DNA of 64,000 nucleotides from Lutraria lutraria (taxonomy: Eukaryota > Mollusca > Bivalvia > Venerida > Mactridae). Positions 46,929 to 60,058 of this stretch are shown piece after piece. The stretch's first letter is position 1. Each line of letters opens with the position of its first letter. Position numbers and translations under genes: made by a program. Where the stretch lies: contig OZ026848.1 of the NCBI GenBank assembly GCA_964023205.1, positions 34,397,912-34,461,911 on the forward strand. The letters run 5' to 3'. Below the pieces are notes generated by a model, which did no database searches, had not been told where the DNA came from, and saw only the letters and a list, made by a program, of their open reading frames with translations.

Positions 46929-47521
46929 GACACTTGGGGTTAGGAGCTTTAAAAAACCAAAATAATTGTATTTTTTGTCAATCAAACTTATCATATCTAT
47001 CATTAAAACCTAAAATAAGCCGTTTTGAAAAATTACATTTTTCAACGTCAACAGTATATACTAAAAGATATAAATGTTCGTCGGAAAAATTTCCAACATT
47101 TTCACATAATCCTTGTGTCAGTCGATGCAGTACACATTATTCTTCACGGTTATTGTCAAGTTTAAGTTTCAACCTCAATATTAACACTAAAATATCCAAA
47201 ACAATTAGCAAAATTGTCAATAGTTTGCATCAGCTACAATACTTTCGACATGGTTCCCGGCTTCGTAGTGTTTGAATGCACCACGCATTGACACATGAGA
47301 ACCATTATGTTATTTTTCCTGCTGGTTCTCGTAATTTCACTACTCGATGCAGTCATATACTACAAAGCCGGGAACCATGTCGAAATTAAATGTAGCTGAT
47401 GCAAAATATTGACAATTTTTCTAATTGTTTGTTAATGTTGAGGTTGAAACATAATTTATGTGTTTGGATTGACAAAAATACAATTATTTTGTTTTTTTAA
47501 AGCTCCTAACCCCAAGTGTTT
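46929..47521. mobile_element. 590 bp inverted-repeat element
   Basis: CACTTGGGGTTAGGAGCTTT at 46929 is mirrored by AAAGCTCCTAACCCCAAGTG at about 47502-47521. A second inverted pair, GACATGGTTCCCGGCTTCGTAG (about 47248-47268) and its complement around 47363-47383, lies nearer the centre. Arms of 180 bp or more could form a near-continuous hairpin. The 113-codon frame in the left arm is not recognised. Confidence 0.7.
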
Positions 47522-47544
47522 GTGAGTGAAGGTTGCACGTATTG

Positions 47545-47605
47545 TTCAATGAAATCGTCTGTAATCCGGCGATGAAGGTTCGATTCCCTGCCGCGGCAGG
47601 TCATA
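47545..47605 (+). repeat. tRNA-like B-box fragment
   Basis: GTCTGTAATCCGGCGATGAA then GGTTCGATTCCCTGCCGCGG matches the 3' half of a tRNA-like SINE head (B-box GGTTCGATTCC). No A-box partner was seen. Confidence 0.45.
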
Positions 47606-48092
47606 CCCTTTTATGAGTTGAAACGCGATAGACCGAAAAATGCGATAGTTTGAAATCGTTCGTCAGTCCCGGCAAATTTCCTTCTATTTTCAATATAGAT
47701 TTGATGCGAAAGTTCGAAATGCGATAGAACGAAAAATGCGAAATGAAATTGAAGTCCCCAGATACGCTTTTACACTTTAAAACGATACGAAAGTTCGAAC
47801 TGACTGTGCGCTGTTTTTCGAACCTATTCAATTAATTCGATATTTAGAAATAATTGATTTTATTTGTCTACCACTTTGCCACGTGTCATTGTTATAAAGA
47901 AATCATTTGGCCATAAAACTGTGAAAATCTTAATTATAATAAGCGTATGTAAGATATAGACTATAAAAGTCGTGTGTATACTTCGTTATTGTTTTCTATC
48001 CTATACAAAGTCTTAATTTCATGTTTAATTTAATGACGTCTACATATTAGTAATTGGTGTATTTTTGGTTGCTATTCTTCATATATATTAAG

Positions 48093-48188
48093 CTTGCTGG
48101 AATCGATCAACCAAATGATGGAAATTGTCATATGTACCAACGTAAGGAAAATACAGAGGAATATATCTACACACGTTCAGAAAATCTG
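48093..48188 (+). CDS. Integrin beta exon: beta-I domain, LAGIxQPNDGxCH segment
   Basis: Acceptor ATATATTAAG to 48092 (weak pyrimidine tract), donor GTACGT at 48189; 96 nt, phase 0 to 0. Encodes LAGIDQPNDGNCHMYQRKEN then a Glu/Tyr-rich stretch ending SENL. LAGIxxPNDGxCH is diagnostic for integrin beta. Confidence 0.95.
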
Positions 48189-48593
48189 GTACGTTCTCTT
48201 TACGTACTAAAATCACGTGTTCAACGTCAAGTTTGATAAATCGTAACTTGCTATGTGAGTAGCGCCTCAATCGTTCAGTGTATGATTTTTCTCTCTCTTC
48301 ATTGGGAAGAGGCCTTTAAAAACCTATTGATTCGCTAAAATTGTCGATTTGGGAATATGTTTGGGAATATATTTGTGTACGTTTGGGTTTTGGGGAAAAC
48401 TGCACGATTTTAAAGATTTTTTTTTCAATTGGGAAAGGGCCTTTAACAAGCTTCTGTTATAGAAGGTGAAAAACCCCTGCTTTAACTGTAGATATCTGTA
48501 CACTGTCGGTGTGTGGTAACTTTAGCTGTTTGTATAATGAATAATGCTATGTATAAATACATTATGCGGAATGTTTCATTTTCAATTTTTCAG

Positions 48594-48785
48594 GACTATC
48601 CATCATTTGGTCAAATAAAAAATATCTTTAAAGAAAACAGAATTAATGCGTTCTTTCTGGCCACCACGAATGAAATTAAAACATACGAAAGTTTGACAGA
48701 ATTTATTGGTCCACAAGCAGACACTCAGGCGATGGATACACAAGGAGCCAGTAAAATAATAACAAACATTAAGGATTTCTACACG
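48594..48785 (+). CDS. Integrin beta exon: end of beta-I domain
   Basis: Acceptor TCAATTTTTCAG to 48593, donor GTAAAT at 48786; 192 nt, phase 0 to 0, the largest exon here. Begins DYPSFGQIKNIFKENRINAF and FLATTNEIKTYESLTEFIG, and ends with TNIKDFYT. DYPSxGQ and the N-I-N-x-x-F-A/L strand are standard for beta subunits. The Met of QAMDTQGAS sits where the ADMIDAS backbone ligand lies. Confidence 0.94.
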
Positions 48786-49018
48786 GTAAATGTCCTTAAG
48801 ATTTATAGGAAATATATTGATATAGTTCTATAGTAGTCTATAGACTGATTCTTTTCATAATTTTGAAATTCGTTTTATGTCCGTTTTATTTACGATTATC
48901 GATGGTGTACTTAGCTTTGATATTCATGTAAATAGTAAATGGAGTTTTCTTAAATTGGACACATTTTTTTCTGTTTATTGTTGATTTAATCCTTAATTTT
49001 TCCTTATCTATATGGTAG

Positions 49019-49101
49019 GAACTAAGTTCTAACGTGGAAATAGCGGCCATAGATATCCCTGCTGGCATAAACGTGATCGCTGAAACCAACTGTGGACACG
49101 G
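49019..49101 (+). CDS. Integrin beta exon with its 3' end amplified as a minisatellite
   Basis: Acceptor ATATGGTAG to 49018, donor CGG|GTAAGTAC at 49102; 83 nt, phase 0 to 2. Encodes ELSSNVEIAAIDIPAGINVI then AETNCGHG, the return into the hybrid domain (LSSxVEL.V.DLP in other chains). From 49064 on, the exon end and donor are part of a 50 bp tandem repeat that continues for 7 kb. Splicing from this first donor is the only choice that keeps the frame open: reading past it gives GGG TAA at once. Confidence 0.92.
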
Positions 49102-52100
49102 GTAAGTACATAGTGTATTAACGTTATCGCTGAAACCAACTGTGGACACGGGTAAGTACATAGCGTATTAACGTTATCGCTGAAACAAACTGTGGACACG
49201 GGTAAGTACATAGTGTATTAACATAATCGCTGAAACCAACTGTGGACACGGGTAAGTACATAGTGTATTAACGTTATCACCGAAACCAACTGTGGACACG
49301 GGTAAGTACATAGCGTATTAGCGTTATCGCTGAAACCAACTGTGGACACGGGTAAGTACATAGTGTATTAGTGTTATCGCTGAAACCAACTGTGGACATG
49401 GGTAAGTACATAGTGTATTAACGTTATCGCTGAAACCAACTGTGGACACGGGTAAGTACATAGTGTATTAGTGTTATCGCTGAAACCAACTGTGGACATG
49501 GGTAAGTACATAGTGTATTAACGTTATCACTGAAACCAACTGTGGACACGGGTAAGTACATAGCGTATTAACGTTATCGCTGAAACCAACTGTGGACACG
49601 GGTAAGTACATAGTGTATTAGTGTTATCGCTGAAACCAACTGTGGACATGGGTAAGTACATAGTGTATTAACGTTATCGCTGAAACCAACTGTGGACATG
49701 GGTTAGTACATAGCGTATTAATGTTATCACTGAAACCAACTGTGGACACGGGTAAGTACATAGTGTATTAACGTTATCGCTGAAACCAACTGTGGACACG
49801 GGTAAGTACATAGCGTATTAATGTTATCACTGAAACCAACTGTGGACATGGGTAAGTACATAGTGTATTAACGTTATCACTGAAACCAACTGTGGACACA
49901 GGTAAGTACATAGCGTATTAACGTTATCGCTGAAACCAACTGTGGACACGGGTAAGTACATAGTGTATTAGTGTTATCGCTGAAACCAACTGTGGACATG
50001 GGTAAGTACATAGTGTATTAACGTTATCGCTGAAACCAACTGTGGACATGGGTTAGTACATAGCGTATTAATGTTATCACTGAAACCAACTGTGGACACG
50101 GGTAAGTACATAGTGTATTAACGTTATCGCTGAAACCAACTGTGGACACGGGTAAGTACATAGTGTATTAACGTTATCGCTGAAACCAACTGTGGACATG
50201 GGTTAGTACATAGCGTATTAATGTTATCACTGAAACCAACTGTGGACACGGGTAAGTACATAGTGTATTAACGTTATCGCCGAAACCAACTGTGGACACG
50301 GGTAAGTACATAGCGTATTAACGTTATCACTGAAACCAACTGTGGACACGGGTAAGTACATAGTGTATTAACGTTATCGCCGAAACCAACTGTGGACACA
50401 GGTAAGTACATAGCGTATTAATGTTATCGCTGAAACCAACTGTGGACACGGGTAAGTACATAGTGTATTAACGTTATCGCTGAAACCAACTGTGGACACG
50501 GATAAGTACATAGCGTATTAACGTTATCGCTGAAACCAACCATAGCGTATGAACGTTATCGCTGAAACCAACTGTGGACACGGGTAAGTACATAGCGTAT
50601 TAAAGTTATCGCTGAAACCAACTGTGGACACGGGATTAGTACATAGTGTATTAACGTTATCGCTGAAACCAATTGTGGACACGGGTAAGTACATAGTGTA
50701 TTAACGTTATCGCTGAAATCAACCATAGCGTATGAACGTTATCGCTGAAACCAACTGTGGACACGGGTAAGTACATAGCGTAGTAACGTTATCGCTGAAA
50801 CCAACTGTGGACACGGGTAAGTACATAGCGTATTAAAGTTATCGTTGAAACCAACTGTGGACACGGATAAGTACATAGCGTATTAATGAGATCACTGAAA
50901 CCAATTGTAGACACGGGTAAGTACATAGCGTATTAACGTGATCGCTGAAACCAACCATAGCGTATTAACGTTATCACTGAAACCAACTGTGGACACGGGT
51001 AAGTACATAGCGTATTAACGTTATCGCTGAAACCAACTGTGGACACAGGTAAGTATATAGCGTATCAAAGTTATCGCTGAAACCAACTGTGGACACGGAT
51101 AAGTACATAGCGTAATAATGAGATCACTGAAACCAACTGTGGACACGGGTATGTACATAGCGTATTAACGTGATCGCTGAAACCAACTGTGGACACGGGT
51201 AAGAACATAGCGCATTAACGTTATCGCTAAAACCAACTGTGATCAAGCATAAGTACATAGCGTATTAACGTTATCACTGAAACCAACTGTGGACGGATAA
51301 GTACATAGCGTATTAATGTTATAGCTGAAACCAACTGTGGACACGGGTAAGTACATAGCGTATAAAAGTTATTGCTGAAACCAACTTTGGACCACGGGCA
51401 AGTACATAGCGTATTAACGTTATCGCTGAAACCAACTGTGGACACAGGCAAGTACATAGCGTATTAAAGTTATCACTGAAACCAACCGTGGACACAGGTA
51501 AGTACATAGTGTATTAAAGAGATCACTGAAACCATCTGTGGCCACGGCTAAGTACATAGCGTATTAACGAGATCACTGAAACCATCTGTGGACACGGGTT
51601 AGTACATAGCGTATTAACGAGATCACTGAAACCAACTGTGGACACGGGTTAGTACATAGTGTATTAACGTTATCGCTGAAACCAACTGTGGACACAGGTA
51701 AGTATATAGCGTATCAAAGTTATCGCTGAAACCAACTGTGGACACGGATAAGTACATAGCGTAATAATGAGATCACTGAAACCAACGGTGGACACGGGTA
51801 TGTACATAGCGTATTAACGTGATCGCTGAAACCAACTGTGGACACGGGTAAGAACATAGCGCATTAACGTTATCGCTAAAACCAACTGTGATCAAGCATA
51901 AGTACATAGCGTATTAACGTTATCACTGAAACCAACTGTGGACGGATAAGTACATAGCGTATTAATGTTATAGCTGAAACCAACTGTGGACACGGGTAAG
52001 TACATAGCGTATAAAAGTTATTGCTGAAACCAACTTTGGACCACGGGCAAGTACATAGCGTATTAACGTTATCGCTGAAACCAACTGTGGACACAGGCAA

Positions 52101-55100
52101 GTACATAGCGTATTAAAGTTATCACTGAAACCAACCGTGGACACAGGTAAGTACATAGTGTATTAACGAGATCACTGAAACCATCTGTGGCCACGGCTAA
52201 GTACATAGCGTATTAACGAGATCACTGAAACCATCTGTGGACACGGGTTAGTACATAGCGTATTAACGAGATCACTGAAACCATCTGTGGCCACGGCTAA
52301 GTACATAGCGTATTAACGAGATCACTGAAACCATCTGTGGACACGGGTTAGTACATAGCGTATTAACGAGATCACTGAAACCAACTGTGGACACGGGTTA
52401 GTACATAGTGTATTAACGTTATCGCTGAAACCAACTGTGGACACGGGTTAGTACAAAGCGTATTAAAGTTATCACTGAAACCAACTGTGGACACGGGTAA
52501 GTACATAATGTATTAAAGTTATCACTGAAATCATCTGTGGACACGGGTAAGTACATAGCGTATTAACGTTATCACTGAAATCAACTGTGGACACGGGTAA
52601 GTACATAGCGTATTAACGTTATCACTGAAACCAACTGAGGACACGGGTAAGTACATAGCGTATTAACGTTATCACTGAAATCAACTGTGGACACGGGTAA
52701 GTGCATAATGTATTAAAGTTATCACTGAAACCAACTGTGGACACGGGTAAGTACATAGCGTATTAACGTTATCACTGAAATCAACTGTGGACACGGGTAA
52801 GTACATAACGTATTAAAGTTATCACTGAAATCAACTGTGGACACGGGTAAATACATAGTGCATTAAAGTTATCACTGAAACCAACTGTGGACACGGGTAA
52901 GTACATAGCGTATTTACGAGATCACTGAAATCAACTGTGGACACGGGTAAGTACATAGCGTATTAATATTATCACTGAAACCAACTGTGGACACTGGTAA
53001 ATACATAATGTATTAAAGTTATCACTGAAACCAACTGTGGACACGGGTAAGTACATAGGGTATTAATATTATCACTGAAACCAACTGTGGACACGGGTAA
53101 ATACATAGTGTATTAAAGTTATCACTGAAATCAACTGTGGACACGGGTAAGTACATAGCGTATTAATATTATCACTGAAACCAACTGTGGACACGGGTAA
53201 ATACATAGTGTATTAATGTTATCACTGAAACCAACTGTGGACACGGGTAAGTACATAGCGTATTAATGTTATCACTGAAACCAACTGTGGACACGGGTAA
53301 ATACATAGTGTATTAATGTTATCACTGAAACCAACTGTGGACACGGGTAAATACATAGTGTATTAAAGTTATCACTGAAACCAACTGTGGACACGGGTAA
53401 ATACATAGTGTATTAAAGTTATCACTGAAACCAAATGTGGACACGGGTAAATACATAGTGTATTAAAGTTATCACTGAAACCAACTGTGGACACGGGTAA
53501 ATACATAGTGTATTAATGTTATCACTGAAACCAACTGTGGACACGGGTAAATACATAGTGTATTAATGTTATCACTGAAACCAACTGTGGACACGGGTAA
53601 ATACATAGTGTATTAAAGTTATCACTGAAACCAAATGTGGACACAGGTAAGTACATAGGGTATTAACGTTATCGCTGAAACCAACTGTGGACACGGGTAA
53701 ATACATAGTGTATTAAAGTTATCACTGAAACCAACTGTGGACACGGGTAAGTACATAGCGTATTAATGTTATCCCTGAAACCAACTGTGGACACAGGTAT
53801 GTACATAGTGTATTAACGTTATCGCTGAAACCGACTGTGGTCACGGGTAAGTACATAATGTATTAACGTTATCACTGAAACCAACTGTGGACACAGGTAA
53901 GTACATAGTGTTTTAACGTTATCGCTGAAACCAACTGTGGACACAGGTAAGTACATAGTGTTTTAACGTTATCACTGAAACCAACTGTTGACACAGGTAA
54001 GTACATGGCGTATTAATGTTATCCCTGAAACCAACTGTGGACACAGGTATGTACATAGTGTATTAACGTTATCGCTGAAACCGACTGTGGACACGGGTAA
54101 GTACATAATGTATTAACGTTATCACTGAAACCAACTGTGGACACAGGTAAGTACATAGCGTATTAACATTATCGCTGAAACCAACTGTGGACACAGGTAA
54201 GTACATAGTGTTTTAACGTTATCACTGAAACCAACTGTGGACACAGGTAAGAACATAGTGTTTTAACGTTATCACTGAAACCAACTGTGGACACAGGTAA
54301 GTACATAATGTATTAACGTTATCACTGAAACCAACTGTGGACACGGGTAAGTACATAGCGTATTAAAGTTATCACTGAAATCAACTGTGGACACGGGTAA
54401 GTACATAGGGTATTAACGTTATCGCTGAAACCAACTGTGGACACGGGTAAGTACATAGTGTATTAACGTTATCACTGAAACCAACTGTGGACACAGGTAA
54501 GTACATAGCGTATTAAAGTTATCACTGAAATCAACTGTGGACACGGGTAAGTACATAGGGTATTAACGTTATCGCTGAAACCAACTGTGGACACAGGTAA
54601 GTACATAATGTATTAAAGTTATCACTGAAACCAACTGTGGACACAGGTAAGTACATAATGTATTAAAGTTATCACTGAAATCAACTGTGGACACAGGTAA
54701 GTACATAATGTATTAAAGTTATCACTGAAATCAACTGTGGACACGGGTAAGTACATAGGGTATTAACGTTATCGCTGAAACAAACTGTGGACACAGGTAA
54801 GTACATAATGTATTAAAGTTATCACTGAAACCAACTGTGGACACGGGTAAGTACATAGGGTATTAACGTTATCGCTGAAACCAACTGTGGACACGGGTAA
54901 GTACATAGTGTATTAACGTTATCACTGAAACCAACTGTGGACACGGGAAAGTACATAGTGTATTAACGTTATCACTGAAATCAACTGTGGACACGGGAAA
55001 GTACATAGTGTATTAACGTTATCGCTGAAACCAACTGTGGACACGGGTAAGTACATAGTGTATTAACGTTATCACTGAAACCAACTGTGGACACGGGAAA

Positions 55101-56014
55101 GTACATAGTGTATTAAAGTTATCACTGAAATCAACTGTGGACACGGGAAAGTACATAGTGTATTAACGTTATCACTGAAACCAACTGTGGACACAGGTAA
55201 GTACATAGTGTATTAACGTTATCACTGAAACCAACTGTGGACACGGGTAAGTACATAGCGTATTAATGTTATCACTGAAACCAACTGTGGACACAGGTAA
55301 GTACATAGCGTATTAACGTTATCACTGAAACCAACTGTAGACACAGGTAAGTACATAGTGTATTAACGTTATCACTGAAACCAACTGTGGACACAGGTAA
55401 GTACATAGTGTATTAACGTTATCACTGAAACCAACTGTGGACACAGGTAAGTACATAGTGTATTAACGTTATCGCTGAAACCAACTGTGGACACGGGTAA
55501 GTACATAGTGTATTAACGTTATCACTGAAACCAACTGTGGACACAGGTAAGTACATAGTGTATTAACGTTATCACTGAAACCAACTGTGGACACAGGTAA
55601 GTACATAGTGTATTAACGTTATCACTGAAACCAACTGTGGACACGGGTAAGTACATAGTGTATTAACGTTATCGCTGAAACCAACTGTGGACACGGGTAA
55701 GTACATAGTGTATTAACGTTATCACTGAAACCAACTGTGGACACAGGTAAGTACATAGCGTATTAATGTTATCACTGAAACCAACTGTGGACACAGGTAA
55801 GTACATAGTGTATTAACGTTATCACTGAAACCAACTGTGGACACGGGTAAGTACATAGTGTATTAACGTTATCACTGAAACCAACTGTGGACACAGGTAA
55901 GTACATAGTGTATTAACGTTATCACTGAAACCAACTGTGGACACATGTAAGTACATAGTGTATTAACGTTATCGCTGAAACCAACTGTGGACACGGGTAA
56001 GTACATAGCGTATT
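49064..56014 (+). repeat. 50 bp minisatellite that duplicates an exon end and its splice donor
   Basis: About 139 units. Each is 32 nt of exon type (AACGTTATCGCTGAAACCAA, CTGTGGACACGG) plus 18 nt of intron type (GTAAGTACATAGTGTATT). Most units keep CGG|GTAAGT; many in 52840-53720 have GTAAAT, and others GTTAGT, GATAAGT or GAAAGT, weaker or dead donors. A few units are shortened or have CCATAGCG deletions near 50540-50960. The segment 51040-51520 is repeated at 51690-52160. Minus-strand frames (MYLPVSTVGFSDN) are artefacts. Confidence 0.97.
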
Positions 56015-56097
56015 AACTATGATTTACTTCATCGTCTATTGAAGTTAATCATAGAATATTCGACTCTGTTATGTATCTTAAAGTTTAAATTTTACTC

Positions 56098-56325
56098 ATT
56101 TATGATGGAATATTTAGATTTTATTTATTTATGATTGAATATTTAGATTTTATTTATTTATGATGGAATATTTAGATTTTATTTATTTATGATGGAATAT
56201 TTAGATTTTATTTATTTATGATGGAATATTTAGATTTTATTTATTTATGATGGAATATTTAGATTTTATTCATTTATGATGGAATATTTAGATTTTATTT
56301 ATTTATGATGGAATATTTAGCTCTG
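56098..56325. repeat. 29 bp repeat TTTATGATGGAATATTTAGA
   Basis: Eight units of TTTATGATGGAATATTTAGA plus TTTTATTTA. Confidence 0.95.
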
Positions 56326-56536
56326 ATTAAAATCTTAAATTAATGTGTTTTAGAATTACCAAAACATCTTTTATCTTCAATGTAAAAAAATTATCTATTT
56401 ATTCATCAATTTCTTGATTTGTGCATTGTATTACAATTATTACGAACTAAATTGAAATTTCGGCACTTTAAAGAAGCAATTGCATTACGATGCAAAGAGA
56501 AGTATGTCGCATCTGAGTATTTGTCTGTTATTTCAG

Positions 56537-56606
56537 TGGTATAAAGAGCACTTTTGTCTTAAGAAAGGAAAACATCAAATGTTCTCGCTTGTTGCAAGGC
56601 AAAGAG
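56537..56606 (+). CDS. Integrin beta exon: short hybrid-domain exon
   Basis: Acceptor CTGTTATTTCAG to 56536, donor GTAAAC at 56607; 70 nt, phase 2 to 0. Joined to the preceding exon it reads GHGGIKSTFVLRKENIKCSR and LLQGKE. It provides the small Cys-containing loop (C-x-x-L-x-x-G-x-x-V) that links to VTIDVTI of the next exon. A longer open frame crosses the same place in another phase and is not used. The exon was found only by phase matching across the 7 kb repeat. Confidence 0.85.
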
Positions 56607-56631
56607 GTAAACTACAAACTTATGTAATATA

Positions 56632-57530
56632 TAGGGCTGTCCCGATATGGCTGCGTACCGGTACGTACCGATACTGGGCTGAACGATATGCGTATCGTAT
56701 CGGATGGTCCTGTATCGGCCGTATAGCGTTTTTTTATTTATATTTAAAAATCTCTTAGAATTTTGAACAGCTGAACTAGATTTGCGAATTTACTCTCACG
56801 TCATCGTCGACAATGCTTACGCAACTAATAGCCGGGATTCCATACTCTATGTTTCGACATAAGCAGTGTCAGGTAAAGTTAGACAACGAATTCGATGCGA
56901 ATATTCAGATTTTGTCAAGTAGATATTGACTTATAAATTGTATTATGACACCATGTAATTTTACATAAAAATATGGCAGCATTTTGGTTTGCCGATAAAT
57001 GAAACAAAGAAGCACGCAGTTGTCTATAACAAGTGCCAATGCGATGTCAAGTAAAGCAACCTCAGAACACATAAGTCTCGTTATCATAACATCCAAGTTG
57101 AAGGTTTCAGAAGTTCATTATTAATTGAGTATTGTTGAAAGATTTGACAATCCTCACCCAGATTCTTTAAACAATTTTATATGGCTAGGTTCTATTCTTG
57201 ATATAAGGTCATTTACGGGACAGAGATTAAAACTTGCTAATATTTCTCATAATTATTTAATTTCCACAATATCAACTAACATAATTTTTATATGTGAATC
57301 AATTTGATGACTTTAAGAACAAGACAAATTTAGTTTTACACCTTTTTAACGGTTAATTAAGTCTTTCTAGCACCAAACAAGTGTGCAGAGTTCCCCCAAA
57401 ATACTAACATTACAACGTTTTCATTACTTTTAAATATTTTTATATCGATCGTATCGTTGATATCGCATATCGCTAGTACCGTATCGCAATACGTATCGTA
57501 TCGGCTGAGATCTGTATCGGGACAGCCCTA
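56632..57530. mobile_element. Non-autonomous hAT transposon with 8 bp target duplication
   Basis: Ends TAGGGCTGTCCCGATA on the left and the same 16 bases read inward from the right. Identical 8 bp flanks GTAATATA at 56624-56631 and 57531-57538. 899 bp. Subterminal GTATCGTATCGG motifs lie at both ends. No transposase domain is left; a short frame at 57125-57307 is unrecognised. An 8 bp duplication and a TAGGG end fit hAT. Confidence 0.9.
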
Positions 57531-57539
57531 GTAATATAC

Positions 57540-59378
57540 ATGCATACTTACGTTATATACACACAAACCTATGTAATATACATGCATACTTACGTTATAT
57601 ACACACAAACCTATGTAATATACATGCATACTTACGTTATATACACACAAACCTATGTAATATACATGCATACTTACGTTATATACACACAAACCTATGT
57701 AATATACATGCATACTTACGTTATATACACACAAACCTATGTAATATACATGCATACTTACATTATATACACACAAACCTATGTAATATACATGCATACT
57801 TACATTATATACACACAAACCTATGTAATATACATGCATACTTACGTTATATACACACAAACCTATGTAATATACATGCATACTTACGTTATATACACAC
57901 AAACCTATGTAATATACATGCATACTTACATTATATACACACAAACCTATGTAATATACATGCATACTTACGTTATATACACACAAACCTATGTAATATA
58001 CATGCATACTTACATTATATACACACAAACCTATGTAATATACATGCATACTTACATTATATACACACAAACCTATGTAATATACATGCATACTTACATT
58101 ATATACACACAAACCTATGTAATATACATGCATACTTACATTATATACACACAAACCTATGTAATATACATGCATACTTACATTATATACACACAAACCT
58201 ATGTAATATACATGCATACTTACATTATATACACACAAACCTATGTAATATACATGCATACTTACGTTATATACACACAAACCTATGTAATATACATGCA
58301 TACTTACGTTATATACACACAAACCTATGTAATATACATGCATACTTACGTTATATACACACAAACCTATGTAATATACATGCATACTTACGTTATATAC
58401 ACACAAACCTATGTAATATACATGCATACTTACGTTATATACACACAAACCTATGTAATATACATGCATACTTACGTTATATACACACAAACCTATGTAA
58501 TATACATGCATACTTACATTATATACACACAAACCTATGTAATATACATGCATACTTACATTATATACACACAAACCTATGTAATATACATGCATACTTA
58601 CATTATATACACACAAACCTATGTAATATACATGCATACTTACATTATATACACACAAACCTATGTAATATACATGCATACTTACATTATATACACACAA
58701 ACCTATGTAATATACATGCATACTTACATTATATACACACAAACCTATGTAATATACATGCATACTTACGTTATATACACACAAACCTATGTAATATACA
58801 TGCATACTTACATTATATACACACAAACCTATGTAATATACATGCATACTTACATTATATACACACAAACCTATGTAATATACATGCATACTTACGTTAT
58901 ATACACACAAACCTATGTAATATACATGCATACTTACGTTATATACACACAAACCTATGTAATATACATGCATACTTACATTATATACACACAAACCTAT
59001 GTAATATACATGCATACTTACATTATATACACACAAACCTATGTAATATACATGCATACTTAAGTTATATACACACAAACCTATGTAATATACATGCATA
59101 CTTACGTTATATACACACAAACCTATGTAATATACATGCATACTTACATTATATACACACAAACCTATGTAATATACATGCATACTTACATTATATACAC
59201 ACAAACCTATGTAATATACATGCATACTTACGTTATATGCACACAAACCTCTGTAATATACATGCATACTTACATTATATACACACAAACCTATGTAATA
59301 TACATGCATACTTACGTTATATACACACAAACCTATGTAATATACATGCATACTTACATTATATACGCACAAACCTAC
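57540..59378. repeat. 42 bp minisatellite, CATGCATACTTACGTTATAT
   Basis: About 44 highly uniform units: CATGCATACTTACRTTATAT then ACACACAAACCTATGTAATA. The main variation is ACGTTA versus ACATTA, distributed in runs. Open frames of 507 and 618 codons on opposite strands come from the 42 bp period and have no start context or flanking exons. Confidence 0.96.
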
Positions 59379-59483
59379 GTTCATACATTATATACACACC
59401 TTCATACGTTACATACATAAATACATACCTACGTTATATGCATGCATACATGCAAAAATGCTGCATCCATGCATCCATGCATC

Positions 59484-59592
59484 CATTCATTCATTCATTC
59501 ATTCATTCATTCATTCATTCATTCATTCATTCATTCATTCATTCATTCATTCATTCATTCATTCATTCATTCATTCATTCATTCATTCATTT
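59484..59592. repeat. ATTC tetranucleotide microsatellite
   Basis: About 27 uninterrupted CATT/ATTC repeats, preceded by CATCCATGCATCC. Confidence 0.98.
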
Positions 59593-60058
59593 CTACCTAG
59601 TACGTAATATACACATACTCGTATATACCTGGTGTATGAAGATATGCCTTCGTTATATATAGACTTAAGACTTACCAACGATGTATACACACAAATCTAC
59701 GTTATATATATATACATACGTATATGCTCAATACAGTTACCACTTTTTTGTACTGCCAAAGTGTGGGGAAAGTTTAATGTTTAATTTGAAAACAGGTTTA
59801 CTTGTACTTACAAATTGTTTATATACACATCAAACAAGTCCAGAGCTGTTACTTTATAATTGCAAAGTTCTTTGTTTATTCGAGTGTTTTTGTTACTTTA
59901 CAAGTTGCTTTAAAATCAGCTTGCAATTGATATCTGTACTTTTATACTTTCTCAGAAACATGTGTTCTTGTAACGTACAACATAAATGTAAAACTGACCT
60001 TGTGAACATGAAATACGGTTAATATGAAACAGAAGTAATATCATATAATATAATGTTA
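59593..60058. other. Intron sequence, no feature recognised
   Basis: A 113-codon frame (59681-60022) of Leu/Cys/Tyr-rich composition shows no motif and is probably incidental. Confidence 0.4.

Noticed and set aside
51227..52156. Minus-strand MYLPVSTVGFSDN frames
   Set aside because: Translations of the donor satellite in reverse; identical pairs merely reflect the 649 bp block duplication.
56480..56758. 92-codon frame starting at 56480
   Set aside because: It overlaps integrin exon 56537-56606 in a different phase and runs through its donor into the hAT element.
57528..59420. Open frames of 618 (minus) and 507 (plus) codons
   Set aside because: They lie entirely in a uniform 42 bp satellite, are open in several phases, and encode the unit translated over and over. 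No splice, promoter or domain evidence.
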